Part shown: positions 44,324 through 53,525 of the stretch, piece by piece | How the letters are laid out: each line of letters starts with the position of its first letter | Position numbering within the stretch: position 1 is the stretch's first letter | NCBI GenBank assembly: GCA_965219565.1 | Contig: OZ244780.1 | Span: 682,001-746,000 of the forward strand | Length of the DNA: 64,000 nucleotides | DNA from: DAOUJI01 sp965219565 | Lineage (GTDB): Bacteria > Chloroflexota > Dehalococcoidia > Lucifugimonadales > JAGWBF01 | Reading direction: 5' to 3' | Notes under the pieces: model-generated | What the model saw: the letters and a program-made list of their open reading frames with translations, nothing else | What the model was told of the DNA's origin: nothing | Database searches by the model: none | Program-made: the position numbers and the translations under genes

Positions 44324-45531
44324 GCCACCTTCCGGACCATCCAACGCATCCACTCCTCCTGTCCGTCCCGTAACCGCACCAGAGCCGTCGCCTGAAACGC
44401 TAGGGCCGACATGAGGGCGTGAAGCGTGATCTGACGCAGGCCCCGGACGCAGTGCCGTTCCAGTCTGCGGGACTCCTTCATGGACTTGAACACACGCTCT
44501 ATCGCCTGACGCTTGGCGTAGAGGTCCTTCCACTCGGGCCCATCTCGCCGTATCGCGCCGAACACACGGATGTTCTCGTTCGGGTCCTGCCAGACCTCAT
44601 CGTCACAAGCTTGATGAGCTCCGCCCCGGATGGTCCCGGCCAGGTGACATCCTGCACACCTATAGAGACGACCCTTCACGGGGTCGCTTCTGACGTATCT
44701 CATGGGGATTTGGCCTAGGCAGGTTGGAACGCCCGCCGACGTGTGGATGTCGGTCTTGAGTCCCCTGTGAGCATTGCCCCTGATGTGTATTACGGGCAGG
44801 ATGCCCTTCGAGAGCAGATGCTGGTGATTTGCCATGGAGTCGTAGCCTCGGTCCGCGATAACGGCTCGCGGGCTGAACCAGGGCAGAAGGGCCTCGGCAT
44901 GAGTGATTATGGCTGGAAGTTCTTTAGTGTCGCCTCGTTTGGCTGTCGTGACCAAAAGACCCAAGGGCACGCCATAGTTGGCGTCCGCGACCATGTGGAC
45001 CTTATAGCCGTGATGCCACTCTTTGCCGCCAGTCTTGGCCTGGGTGCTGTTCTTGGCCGTCCAGGACGCCTCTGGGTCGCTGATGCGCTTCCGATTGGGG
45101 TTGCAGTGGCTCCGGACAGTGGTGGAGTCCACGGCCACCTCTTCGCCCAGGTCGGGGAGCATCGCCTTGAGCTCGTCCGTGAGCTTGGCGAACACGGCCT
45201 CCACGAGGTCGGCGTGATGCGAGAGACGCCGGATGAAGCGGTTGAAGGTGGTGCGGTGCGGCAGGGCCTTAAAACCGCAGAGGGCGCGGAAATCATCGTC
45301 GTCCTCAAGCCTGCGAATGAGGGCGTTCGTGTGGGGCAGATTCAGGATGAAGGAGCCGACGTAGGCTCGCCAGAGGACCTTGAGCTCGTACCCCTGCCGC
45401 CCGGTGGGGCGGTACTCCTGGAGGCGGTCCAGAAGGGCGGCATCGTCCAGACTGGAGAAAACCGCCGCCAGCTCGCTATGACAGGAATCTTGCGGAACCT
45501 GACCGCAGGTGTTACGGTTAAGGTAGGCCAC
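44320..45531 (-). CDS. DDE transposase, IS5/IS1182-like
   Basis: This 403-residue transposase has an N-terminal DUF772-like helical domain (about 30-120) with 'FRALCGFKALPHRTTFNRFI', followed by a DDE domain of the Tnp_1 (PF01609) type: first Asp in 'VAVDSTTVRSH' near 133, second Asp in 'VIADRGYDS' near 230, and Glu in 'AIERVFKSMKESRRLE' near 355. A Cys-rich insert (residues about 295-315: C..C...CHLA) is present. It appears intact and may be active. It starts at GTG; no strong ribosome-binding site is visible. A TATAAT on its strand lies about 75 bases upstream. It sits near the right end of the candidate transposon. Confidence 0.88.
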   Translation of the reverse strand: MAYLNRNTCGQVPQDSCHSELAAVFSSLDDAALLDRLQEYRPTGRQGYELKVLWRAYVGSFILNLPHTNALIRRLEDDDDFRALCGFKALPHRTTFNRFIRRLSHHADLVEAVFAKLTDELKAMLPDLGEEVAVDSTTVRSHCNPNRKRISDPEASWTAKNSTQAKTGGKEWHHGYKVHMVADANYGVPLGLLVTTAKRGDTKELPAIITHAEALLPWFSPRAVIADRGYDSMANHQHLLSKGILPVIHIRGNAHRGLKTDIHTSAGVPTCLGQIPMRYVRSDPVKGRLYRCAGCHLAGTIRGGAHQACDDEVWQDPNENIRVFGAIRRDGPEWKDLYAKRQAIERVFKSMKESRRLERHCVRGLRQITLHALMSALAFQATALVRLRDGQEEWMRWMVRKVA

Positions 45532-45604
45532 GAGGGAACCGACACTTTCCTGTGGTTGAGGCCATCGGACATGCAGATCCGGTGGTCTCTTATTTCGTGT
45601 CTAC

Positions 45605-45633
45605 ATTATAGCTGAATACGCACAGAAGTTCTA
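45605..45633 (-). promoter_or_regulatory. Possible transposase promoter
   Basis: On the minus strand TATAAT (45610-45605) lies about 75 bases upstream of the transposase start and just inside the right inverted repeat. The -35 region, 17 bases further (TAGAAC), is weak. Confidence 0.35.
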
Positions 45634-45646
45634 GACTCAGGCGTCA

Positions 45647-45663
45647 GTTTTGCACTTGCCTCC
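45647..45663 (-). repeat. Right terminal inverted repeat (candidate)
   Basis: Inverted copy of 42312-42328 with one mismatch, followed directly by the AGGCA direct repeat. Confidence 0.5.
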
Positions 45664-45756
45664 AGGCAGCCGTCAAGTTGACAGAGGTTCCCCTAAAAGG
45701 CAAGAATAGACAGATTGTTTTACGCCGAATATCGGCGCCATGAAATCAGGTGTTAG

Positions 45757-48700
45757 ATGTATAACTTGTCGTCTATCTCGATAATAACAAAAGCAGGTCT
45801 TCTGGCCGGCATCATGCTGGCCCTTTTCCTGCTGTCGTCTCGTTTATATGATTCTGCGCACGCCCGAACGACGACGACTGAGACGATAAACTACGAGGAG
45901 AGGCTTACCAGTCCGGTGACAGCCTACACGGCGCTGGACCCTGAAGGGGACACGATTACGTGGTCGCTGACGGGGACCGACGCCGCAGATTTCGAAATAA
46001 CAGGCGGAGCGCTCACCTTCAAGAATACGCCTGACTTCGAGGACCCGGACGATGACAACACGGACAACACGTATAACGTCACTATCCACGCCACCGACGG
46101 TGGGACCGATCCTACTCCGCCTAGTCAGGTTGTAATCGTCAAGGTAATCAATGTCGACGAGGATGGGGTCGTAAGCTTGACGAGGCGGCAGCCGCAGGAG
46201 GGGATCCCGCTGACGGCTGCGCTGACTGATGGTGACGGTGCCTCTGATTCTACGCCTCCGCTAGGCTCCAACGAGATGGACATAACCGGAGTCACCTGGC
46301 AGTGGGCCAGGTCCGCTAACAAGAGAACCTGGACCAACATCAAGGAGAATGCCGAGTTAGCGTCCTACACGCCGGTAGCGGACGACGTGGACAGCTACTT
46401 GCGGGCGACGGCGAGCTACGACGACGGACACGGCGACAAGAAGACTGCGGATAAGGTGTCTGACAATCCCGTTCAGGCGGACACCAGCAACAAGGCCCCT
46501 GTATTCCGGGATGCTGAGGGCGAGCCGATAACCACCGCTATCGAGAGAGAGGTTACGGAGAACTCGGCCCCGGGCGCTCTCGTGGGAGCCCCGGTTGCAG
46601 CCACGGACGTCCACGGCGGATTGACCTATACCCTGGCTGGCATGGATGGGAGTTCGTTCGACATCGACAGAGGCACCGGCCAGATCAAAGTAGGCGCCGG
46701 GACTATGTTGGACTTTGAGACGAACCCCAGCGACTCCGTGGAAGTCATAGCCACAGACCCGGCCGGCTTAAACGACCGCATCACGGTTACCATCGTAGTC
46801 ACCAACGTGGACGAGGCACCGACGATTGAGGCTGAGACCGCAAGCTCCGGCCAAACCGCAAAAGATTACCCAGAGATCATAGATGATAGTACTCCGCCGA
46901 CGGTGTCCACTTACACAGCGACCGACCCTGAGGACAACAACGACACGTTGAAGTGGTCGCTGTCTGGCGCCGACGGTGGCAAGTTCTCTATCACCGCCAG
47001 AGGCCCTACCAGTGAGCTTACCTTCAAGGCTTCTCCCAACTTCGAGGCCCCGACGGACGGTGGCAGGAACAACGTATACGATGTGACAGTGACAGTCACC
47101 GACAGCGCGCGCAAAACCGCTACGCGAATGGTAACCGTTAAGGTCACCAACGTGGACGAGGCTGGGACCGTAACCTTGTCATCGGAGCAGCCACAGGACG
47201 ATACCAGCCTGACGGCTAGGCTGACCGATCCCGACGGCGCATCCGGTTCTACGCCTCCGCTAGACGCCAACGAGATGCGGATAACCGGCGTCACGTGGGC
47301 GTGGGCGTCGGCCAGTCCGTCGGGGGCGACGTGTCCCACCGCCGCCGATGGCGGGTGGAATATCGACACCAGTCCCAACGCCAAGTCAGCCACGTACACG
47401 CCCGTTAATGCCGACGTGACCAACTGCCTACGTGCGACGGCGACGTACACCGACGCGGAAGCTGCCGATGCGAAGATCGTGAATGCGGTATCGTCCCATC
47501 CGGTGCAGGAGAAGAAATCTGGCAATCTGCCTCCTGTGTTCCCTGATCAGGACCCTGAGACCGAAAGGGTACAGAACACCCAAACAGAAAGAGAGGTGGA
47601 GGAAAACACTGTCTCGGAGCAGAACGTCGGAGGCCTGGTAGAGGCCGACGACGCAGACATGGAAAATCTGACCTACACGCTGGGCAGCGGTCGTGATGAT
47701 GCTTCTTTCTCCATCAACAGGGCCACGGGCCAGTTGATGACGAAAGCGCCTCTGGACTACGAGACGAAGACCAGCTACACCGTCACGGTTACCGCCACGG
47801 ACCCATCCCTCGAGAGGGCCTCGATCAGGGTGGTCATAAAGGTCATCCGCGTGGACGAGCCGCCGACGATAACGAGGGGAGAAACCGTAATAGAGTACCT
47901 GGAGAAAGGCACGGGCACAGTGTCCACCTACGCGGCGACCGATCCTGAGAGAGCCGCGATTGTCTGGTCGCTGGTCGGCGCCGATTCCGGCGTCTTCTCC
48001 ATAATAGGTGGAGCGCTCAAGTTCGAGAGTCCTCCCGACTACGAGAACCCAAAAGACGGCACCCAGGGCAACAGGGACAACACGTACGAGGTAACGGTGC
48101 AGGCCGGCGACGGCGGAACCTCCACGGTGGCTATGAAGCCAGTAATCGTCATCGTGACTAACGTCGACGAGGATGGGGAGGTAGCCCTGTCGGCTACGCA
48201 GCCGCAGGAGGACGTATTGCTAACGGCTACGCTGACCGATCCTGACCAGGTTACTGGCACTGCCACGTGGCAGTGGGCTAGATCCTCATCCAGTAGAGGG
48301 ACCTACACCAACATCAAGAAGGACTCCACTTCAGAGACCTACACCCCTGTTGCAGATGACGTCGGCAAGTACCTGCGGGCGACGGCGAGCTACAACGACA
48401 GACACGGCAGCAAGAAGACCGCGAATGGGGTATCGGCCAACCCCGTGCGGGCGGACACCAGCAACAAGGCCCCTGTGTTCAAGGATGCTGACGGCGATCC
48501 GATACCTGACAACACCCCCATAAGTAGGAGCTTGGCGGAGGACGCGGACGCCGGTGACCCCGTGGGCGATCCGGTTGCTGCCACGGACGCCCACGGCGGA
48601 TTGACCTACACGCTAGGCGATGCGGATGCGAGTTCGTTCACCATCGACAGCGGTACGGGCCAGATTAGAGTGGGCGCCGGGACTACGTTGGACTTCGAGG

Positions 48701-51700
48701 ATCCAGACAACAGCGACCACGAATTCCAGGTGGTAGTAACGGCTGCGGACCCATCCGACTCGCTAACCACTCCCTCGAGAGATACCATCACAGTGATCAT
48801 AACCGTCACCAATGTGGACGAGGATCCAACGATAACGGCCGGCCAAACCGCAAAAGATTACCCAGAGATCATAGATGATAGTACTCCGCCGACGGTGTCC
48901 ACTTACACAGCGACCGACCCTGAGGACAACAACGACACGTTGAAATGGTCGTTGTCGGGACACGACGCCGACCTCTTCTGCATTGGCAATGGCGGCATCT
49001 CTCCTGACTTCGCCCGTGGCGAACTCAGATTCAAGGCTTCACCAGACTACGAGGACCCGAGGGACGCTGGCAGGAACAACAGGTACGAGGTGACGGTCAT
49101 AGCCACCGACAGCGCCGGCAACACCGCTTCGCGGGACGTGACCGTGACGATTACCAACGTGGACGATCCGGGCATGGTAATCTTGTCATCGGAGCAGCCG
49201 CAAGACGGCATCGATCTGACGGCCATGCTCACCGACCCTGACGGCGCCTCGGGTTCTACGCCTCCGCTAAACGCCAAGGAGATGACGATAACCGGCATCA
49301 CGTGGAAGTGGGATTTGGCCGCTGCGTCGGATTGTTCCCAAGTCAATGAGAGCGACTGGGAAATCATCGACCGTGCCAATGCCAAGTCTGCCACGTACAG
49401 ACCGGTCTCGGCCGATCTCGAGGACTGCCTGCGTGCGAGGGCAGAGTACACTGACGGACAAGGCGCCGACAAGAAGGCCGCTATGGAATCAGCCAATCCG
49501 GTGCAACAGAAGAACCTTCTAAACCAGCCCCCTGTGTTCCCTGATCAGGACCCTGATACCGAACATGTACAGAACGACAAGACGGATAGAAACGTGGCGG
49601 AGAACGCAAAGTCGGACTCGGATACGAACCCGAACCCTGGCAATGTGGGCGACCGAGTTGAGGCCACGGACATCGACAATGACAATTTGACCTATAGGCT
49701 GAGCGGCGTCGATGCGCCTTCGTTCGCGATCGGCAGGGGCACGGGCCAGATCACGGTAGGCGCGGGGATAAATTTGGACTACGAGACGAAGCGCACCTAC
49801 ACCGTCACCGTTACGGCCACGGACCCGTCCAACGAAAGCACCAGCATCGTCGTGACCATCACGGTCACCGACTTTAACGAGCGGCCGGAGTTGTCGAAGA
49901 AAGCCCTGGTGGTATCAGGTAGGACGAACATCGATCACCCGGAGAATGACAGGCGTACGGTGGCGACCTACACGGCGGCCGGCCCGAGGGCGGGCAGCTC
50001 CTCCTGGTCGTTGTTGGGAGACGACGCCGGCGACTTCTCCTTATCAGGCGGAGCGCTGACCTTCAGGGGCACTCCCAACTACGAAAGCCCGGCGGACCGG
50101 GGCACGGACAACGTATACAACATAACGGTGAGAGCCAGAAGCGGGGCCTACACCGCCACGCAGAACGTGACTGTCACAGTCGCCAACGTGGACGAGGATG
50201 GGGCCGTTTCCCTGTCGCCCTCCAGGGCGGCGCTTGGGGTGGAGTTGACGGCCAGTCTCACCGACCCAGACGGCAGGTCAGGCGCCGTTCCCCCGATAAC
50301 CACAGCGGAGACCGACCTGACCGATGACGCCGCGTGGCAGTGGGCCAGGTCCCCGGACGGAGACAGCGGCTGGACCAACATCGTGGGAGCCACATCAAAC
50401 ACCTACACGCCTGTCGAGGCGGACCAGGGAGCCTACCTGCGAGCGACGGCGAGCTACCGCGACGCGGAAGGTTTCGGCAAGAGGGCGATTGATGTGACCA
50501 CCCAAATAGCCGCCGTGAGGCCGGACGGGCGCGTCACCCTGTCGTCGTCGCGGCCTGAGGTCGGCCTGGGCCTGACGGCCTCGCTGATCGACCCCGACGG
50601 CGGCGTAACCGGCTTGACGTGGCAGTGGGCCAGGTCCCCAAACGGGACCACCGGCTGGGGCGACATATTCGGCGCCACGTCGGCCATCTACAGGCCCGTT
50701 CCGGCGGATCTGGGTTCCTACCTGCGGGCGACGGCGACCTACACCGACAGGGAAGCCTCCGGCCAAACCGCCGAGGCGGTAAGCGCCGTCCAAGTCGTCG
50801 AAGTACAAGCGGATGGGGTTGTAAACCTGTCGCGGTCGCGGCCTGAGGTTGGAATCGGACTGACGGCCACGCTCAACGACCCTGACGGCGGCGTAATCGG
50901 CCTCGCGTGGCGGTGGGCCAGGTCTCCAAACGGGTCGACCGGTTGGTCCGACATCTCGGGTGCCACGTTAGCCACATACACGCCGGTTGCGGCGGATGTG
51001 GGCGACTACCTGCGGGCAACGGCAACCTACACCGACGCCCAGGCCCCGGGCCAGACCGCCAATGAGGTGACCGCCGTCCAAGTCGTCGAAGTACAAGCGG
51101 ATGGGGTTGTAACCCTGTCGACATCGCAGCTGGAGGTCGGGGTGGAGTTGACAGCCAGCCTGAACGATCCTGACGGCGGCGTGACCGGCCTCACGTGGCA
51201 ATGGGCCAGGTCCCCTAATAGATCAACCGGCTGGGCTGACATATCCGGCGCTACATTAGGCGCCTACAGGCCCGTTGCGGCGGACGTGGGGTACTATCTG
51301 CGGGCCACGGCAACCTACACTGACGTTCAAGCCTCCGGGCAGACCGCCATTGCGGTGGGCGGAGTGGTCATCGACGCGCAACCGGACGGGCAAGTAACCC
51401 TGTCGTCGTCGCAACCGGAGGTTGGAGTACAGTTGACAGCCAGCCTAACCGATCCTGACGGAGGTGTGACCGGCCTCACGTGGCAGTGGGCCAGGTCGCC
51501 GAACCGGTCGATTGGCTGGACCGACATCCCGGGTGCCGGGTTAGGGACATATACACCTGTTGCGGCAGACTCGGACATGTACCTGCGGGCGACGGCGAGC
51601 TACACCGACGCTCAGGCGCCTGGCCAGAGCGCTCAGGCGATATCCAATAATGTCGTAAACACCATGCCTGCGTTTCCTGCGACGGACACCGGTGAAAGGA

Positions 51701-52707
51701 GCGTGGCCGAGAACACGGCGGCACGCCAGAACGTGGGAGCTCCGGTTATGGCTACAGACTCCCTCTCCGACACATTGACCTACACGCTAGGTGGTGATGA
51801 CGCCGAATCATTCGACGTTGCCGCATCGACCGGCCAGTTGATGACGAAGGCGCCGCTGGATTACGAAACGAAAAGTCTCTACAGGGTTAACGTCACGGCC
51901 ACCGATCGGTTCGGCGCCAGAGACACCATAATGGTGATTATCACCGTCATCGACGTGAACGAACACCCGTCGGTGGTGACAGGCGACACCATGGTCGATT
52001 ACTCCGAGAACATCTCTGAAGCGGTGTCCACCTACGCAGCTACCGATGCTGAGGATGACCCTGCCGACTTGGCATGGTCGGTGTTGGGAGCTGACATGGA
52101 CGCCTTCGACATCAGCGCCACCGGCGAGCTTACCTTTAAGGAGCTGCCTGACTTCGAGGCCCCGACGGACGCAGACACGGACAACGTATACGAGGTCACG
52201 GTAGTAGTCACCGACAGCGGGTTCAACACCGCTACAAGAGACGTAACCGTCACAGTCATCAATGTGCGAGAGGATGGTGTCGTAACCCTGTCGTCGCAGC
52301 CGGAGGTTGGGGTCGAGTTGACAGCCAGCCTGAACGATCCTGACGGCGGTGTGACCGGCCTCGCGTGGCAGTGGGCCAGGTCCGCGGACGGGTCGACTGG
52401 CTGGACCAACATATCGGGCGCCACATCGGCCAATTACACGCCCGTAGACGCCGACGCGAACATGTTCCTACGTGCGACGGCGAGCTACACCGACGCGCAT
52501 GCCTCCGGTCAGACCGCCAGCGCCGTGACCGGCTCAGCCACAGAACTGGACGTGATCAGCCGATATGACGCCAATGGCAACGGAATAATTGAAAGGGATG
52601 AGGCCATCGCGGCTGTCCGAGACTACTTCGATCGCCTCATCACCCGAGACCAGGTTATAATGGTCATCCAGAGTTACTTCGCGTCAGCGGGGCAGTCCGG
52701 CAGCTAG
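45757..52707 (+). CDS. Giant secreted cadherin/Ig-like repeat protein with C-terminal EF-hand module (2316 aa)
   Basis: After a signal peptide (about 12-35) the protein has a long array of alternating domains: cadherin-like domains ('TAKDYPEIIDDSTPPTVSTY' units), Ig-like domains with WQWAR motifs and acidic cadherin repeats ('PVFPDQDPETE', 'YTVTVTATDPS'). Units recur at about 664 residues, close to the period in the protein at 33393. Residues about 1590-1968 are four tandem Ig-like repeats of about 96 residues ('LTASL.DPDGGVTGLTWQWA'). It ends in an EF-hand module at about 2265-2310 (D.NGNGIIERDE). A calcium-dependent adhesin or matrix protein is likely. No membrane anchor or sorting signal is seen. 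It begins 89 bp after the candidate transposon. Confidence 0.88.
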   Translation: MYNLSSISIITKAGLLAGIMLALFLLSSRLYDSAHARTTTTETINYEERLTSPVTAYTALDPEGDTITWSLTGTDAADFEITGGALTFKNTPDFEDPDDDNTDNTYNVTIHATDGGTDPTPPSQVVIVKVINVDEDGVVSLTRRQPQEGIPLTAALTDGDGASDSTPPLGSNEMDITGVTWQWARSANKRTWTNIKENAELASYTPVADDVDSYLRATASYDDGHGDKKTADKVSDNPVQADTSNKAPVFRDAEGEPITTAIEREVTENSAPGALVGAPVAATDVHGGLTYTLAGMDGSSFDIDRGTGQIKVGAGTMLDFETNPSDSVEVIATDPAGLNDRITVTIVVTNVDEAPTIEAETASSGQTAKDYPEIIDDSTPPTVSTYTATDPEDNNDTLKWSLSGADGGKFSITARGPTSELTFKASPNFEAPTDGGRNNVYDVTVTVTDSARKTATRMVTVKVTNVDEAGTVTLSSEQPQDDTSLTARLTDPDGASGSTPPLDANEMRITGVTWAWASASPSGATCPTAADGGWNIDTSPNAKSATYTPVNADVTNCLRATATYTDAEAADAKIVNAVSSHPVQEKKSGNLPPVFPDQDPETERVQNTQTEREVEENTVSEQNVGGLVEADDADMENLTYTLGSGRDDASFSINRATGQLMTKAPLDYETKTSYTVTVTATDPSLERASIRVVIKVIRVDEPPTITRGETVIEYLEKGTGTVSTYAATDPERAAIVWSLVGADSGVFSIIGGALKFESPPDYENPKDGTQGNRDNTYEVTVQAGDGGTSTVAMKPVIVIVTNVDEDGEVALSATQPQEDVLLTATLTDPDQVTGTATWQWARSSSSRGTYTNIKKDSTSETYTPVADDVGKYLRATASYNDRHGSKKTANGVSANPVRADTSNKAPVFKDADGDPIPDNTPISRSLAEDADAGDPVGDPVAATDAHGGLTYTLGDADASSFTIDSGTGQIRVGAGTTLDFEDPDNSDHEFQVVVTAADPSDSLTTPSRDTITVIITVTNVDEDPTITAGQTAKDYPEIIDDSTPPTVSTYTATDPEDNNDTLKWSLSGHDADLFCIGNGGISPDFARGELRFKASPDYEDPRDAGRNNRYEVTVIATDSAGNTASRDVTVTITNVDDPGMVILSSEQPQDGIDLTAMLTDPDGASGSTPPLNAKEMTITGITWKWDLAAASDCSQVNESDWEIIDRANAKSATYRPVSADLEDCLRARAEYTDGQGADKKAAMESANPVQQKNLLNQPPVFPDQDPDTEHVQNDKTDRNVAENAKSDSDTNPNPGNVGDRVEATDIDNDNLTYRLSGVDAPSFAIGRGTGQITVGAGINLDYETKRTYTVTVTATDPSNESTSIVVTITVTDFNERPELSKKALVVSGRTNIDHPENDRRTVATYTAAGPRAGSSSWSLLGDDAGDFSLSGGALTFRGTPNYESPADRGTDNVYNITVRARSGAYTATQNVTVTVANVDEDGAVSLSPSRAALGVELTASLTDPDGRSGAVPPITTAETDLTDDAAWQWARSPDGDSGWTNIVGATSNTYTPVEADQGAYLRATASYRDAEGFGKRAIDVTTQIAAVRPDGRVTLSSSRPEVGLGLTASLIDPDGGVTGLTWQWARSPNGTTGWGDIFGATSAIYRPVPADLGSYLRATATYTDREASGQTAEAVSAVQVVEVQADGVVNLSRSRPEVGIGLTATLNDPDGGVIGLAWRWARSPNGSTGWSDISGATLATYTPVAADVGDYLRATATYTDAQAPGQTANEVTAVQVVEVQADGVVTLSTSQLEVGVELTASLNDPDGGVTGLTWQWARSPNRSTGWADISGATLGAYRPVAADVGYYLRATATYTDVQASGQTAIAVGGVVIDAQPDGQVTLSSSQPEVGVQLTASLTDPDGGVTGLTWQWARSPNRSIGWTDIPGAGLGTYTPVAADSDMYLRATASYTDAQAPGQSAQAISNNVVNTMPAFPATDTGERSVAENTAARQNVGAPVMATDSLSDTLTYTLGGDDAESFDVAASTGQLMTKAPLDYETKSLYRVNVTATDRFGARDTIMVIITVIDVNEHPSVVTGDTMVDYSENISEAVSTYAATDAEDDPADLAWSVLGADMDAFDISATGELTFKELPDFEAPTDADTDNVYEVTVVVTDSGFNTATRDVTVTVINVREDGVVTLSSQPEVGVELTASLNDPDGGVTGLAWQWARSADGSTGWTNISGATSANYTPVDADANMFLRATASYTDAHASGQTASAVTGSATELDVISRYDANGNGIIERDEAIAAVRDYFDRLITRDQVIMVIQSYFASAGQSGS
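46849..46960 (+). repeat. Near-identical internal repeat of the second giant gene, copy 1
   Basis: About 110 bp starting GGCCAAACCGCAAAAG recurs at 48841 with an offset of 1992 bp (664 codons), almost without change. Confidence 0.85.
48841..48952 (+). repeat. Near-identical internal repeat of the second giant gene, copy 2
   Basis: Second copy of the segment at 46849; flanking domains are homologous but more diverged, suggesting gene conversion of the short core. Confidence 0.85.
50522..51660 (+). repeat. Four tandem Ig-like-domain repeats of about 288 bp
   Basis: Units begin near 50530, 50821, 51108 and 51391, each with a CCTGTCG...GAGGT start and a CGTGGCAGTGGGCCAG-like core. A related single unit lies near 52280. 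Confidence 0.8.
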
Positions 52708-52780
52708 CTGAGCAACCCCAATCGGCCTGAACAAAGGACGAGGGGTGCATTCAGGGTGGGTCTGTTGTCGCCTGGGGAAT

Positions 52781-52857
52781 TGGTGGGCCCGGATAGACTC
52801 GAACTATCGACCTCAGTCTTATCAGGACTGCGCTCTAACCACCTGAGCTACGGGCCC
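52781..52857 (-). tRNA. tRNA-Ile (anticodon GAT)
   Basis: On the minus strand a full cloverleaf runs from GGGCCCG (52857-52851) to its paired CGGGCCC, discriminator A and an encoded CCA (52783-52781). The anticodon loop CTGATAA gives GAT, and the T arm contains GTTCGAGTC. It decodes ATC/ATT. Confidence 0.97.
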
Positions 52858-52941
52858 GTGGGATTTTGATTATAATCCCCAAGTCACGGGCGGGCAAGAA
52901 CAGCGATAGGCCTCTGACATAGACCGAGGCTGGGGCGCCGG

Positions 52942-53445
52942 ATGGGCAAGACCGACTTCAAGTTCCACACTAAGGTCAGGGTTCGCTGGGGGGAGTGCGA
53001 CCGCCAGGGGATAGTCTATTACGGCGCCTACCTGGACTATCTGGAGACGGCCCAGGGAGCTTACTTTAGGAACCTAGGTTTCTCTCTGTACAAGCTAGCG
53101 GAGACGGGTCACTTCGACACTGCGACGGTGAAAGTCACCATAGAATACAAAGCCCCGGCCCGCGTTGAAGACCTGTTGGATGTATGCTTCCGCGTTGCCG
53201 GTATTGGTTCCACGTCAATGACGGCCTGCATGGATATATACCAGCACGAAACGGAAACGTTGCTGACCTCCGCGGAGGCTGTGTACGTCGGTTACGACGC
53301 CTCCACGGGCAGCAAGAAGTCTGTCCCCGGCGACCTGCGGGCCGTGGTGAGGGCATACGAGGACACCGGCGTGCCTCTGGACCTGGACGCGTTTCCTGAG
53401 TTGGCAAAGGCTAGGGTGGAGCCTGACGTTCCGTCGCCGGAGTAG
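52942..53445 (+). CDS. Acyl-CoA thioesterase, YbgC/4HBT hotdog family
   Basis: This 167-residue hotdog-fold protein has the family motif 'VRWGECDRQGIVYYGAYLDYLE' near residues 11-32, where the Asp after Cys (ECDRQG) corresponds to the catalytic Asp of 4-hydroxybenzoyl-CoA thioesterases. It would hydrolyse acyl-CoA thioesters; YbgC members act on short- to medium-chain or phospholipid-related substrates. The length is slightly above the usual 130-150 because of a C-terminal tail. No strong ribosome-binding site is seen, but the ATG fits the family start. It lies upstream of the NAD synthetase gene, 80 bp apart, same direction. Confidence 0.9.
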   Translation: MGKTDFKFHTKVRVRWGECDRQGIVYYGAYLDYLETAQGAYFRNLGFSLYKLAETGHFDTATVKVTIEYKAPARVEDLLDVCFRVAGIGSTSMTACMDIYQHETETLLTSAEAVYVGYDASTGSKKSVPGDLRAVVRAYEDTGVPLDLDAFPELAKARVEPDVPSPE

Positions 53446-53525
53446 CTGTCCTGACCTGGGACGCTTTGCCTCCTGGCAGGGGCGTTGGTCCCGGTGTGCT
53501 ATACTCGTAGCTGAGGCGTCATGTA

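Larger units (their letters stand above)
42307..45668. mobile_element. Candidate transposon with protease passenger gene (boundaries tentative)
   Basis: GGAGGGAAGTGCAAAAC at 42312-42328 recurs inverted at 45647-45663 with one mismatch (16 of 17). Directly outside both ends is the 5-base direct repeat AGGCA (42307-42311 and 45664-45668), as expected of a target-site duplication. The enclosed 3352 bp hold a DDE transposase near the right end, a 54-residue small gene and a trypsin-like protease gene. A plain insertion sequence would be 1.4-1.8 kb, so the protease would be a passenger. Alternatively, the IS has a closer left end that I cannot see, and the inverted match is chance. Confidence 0.5.
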
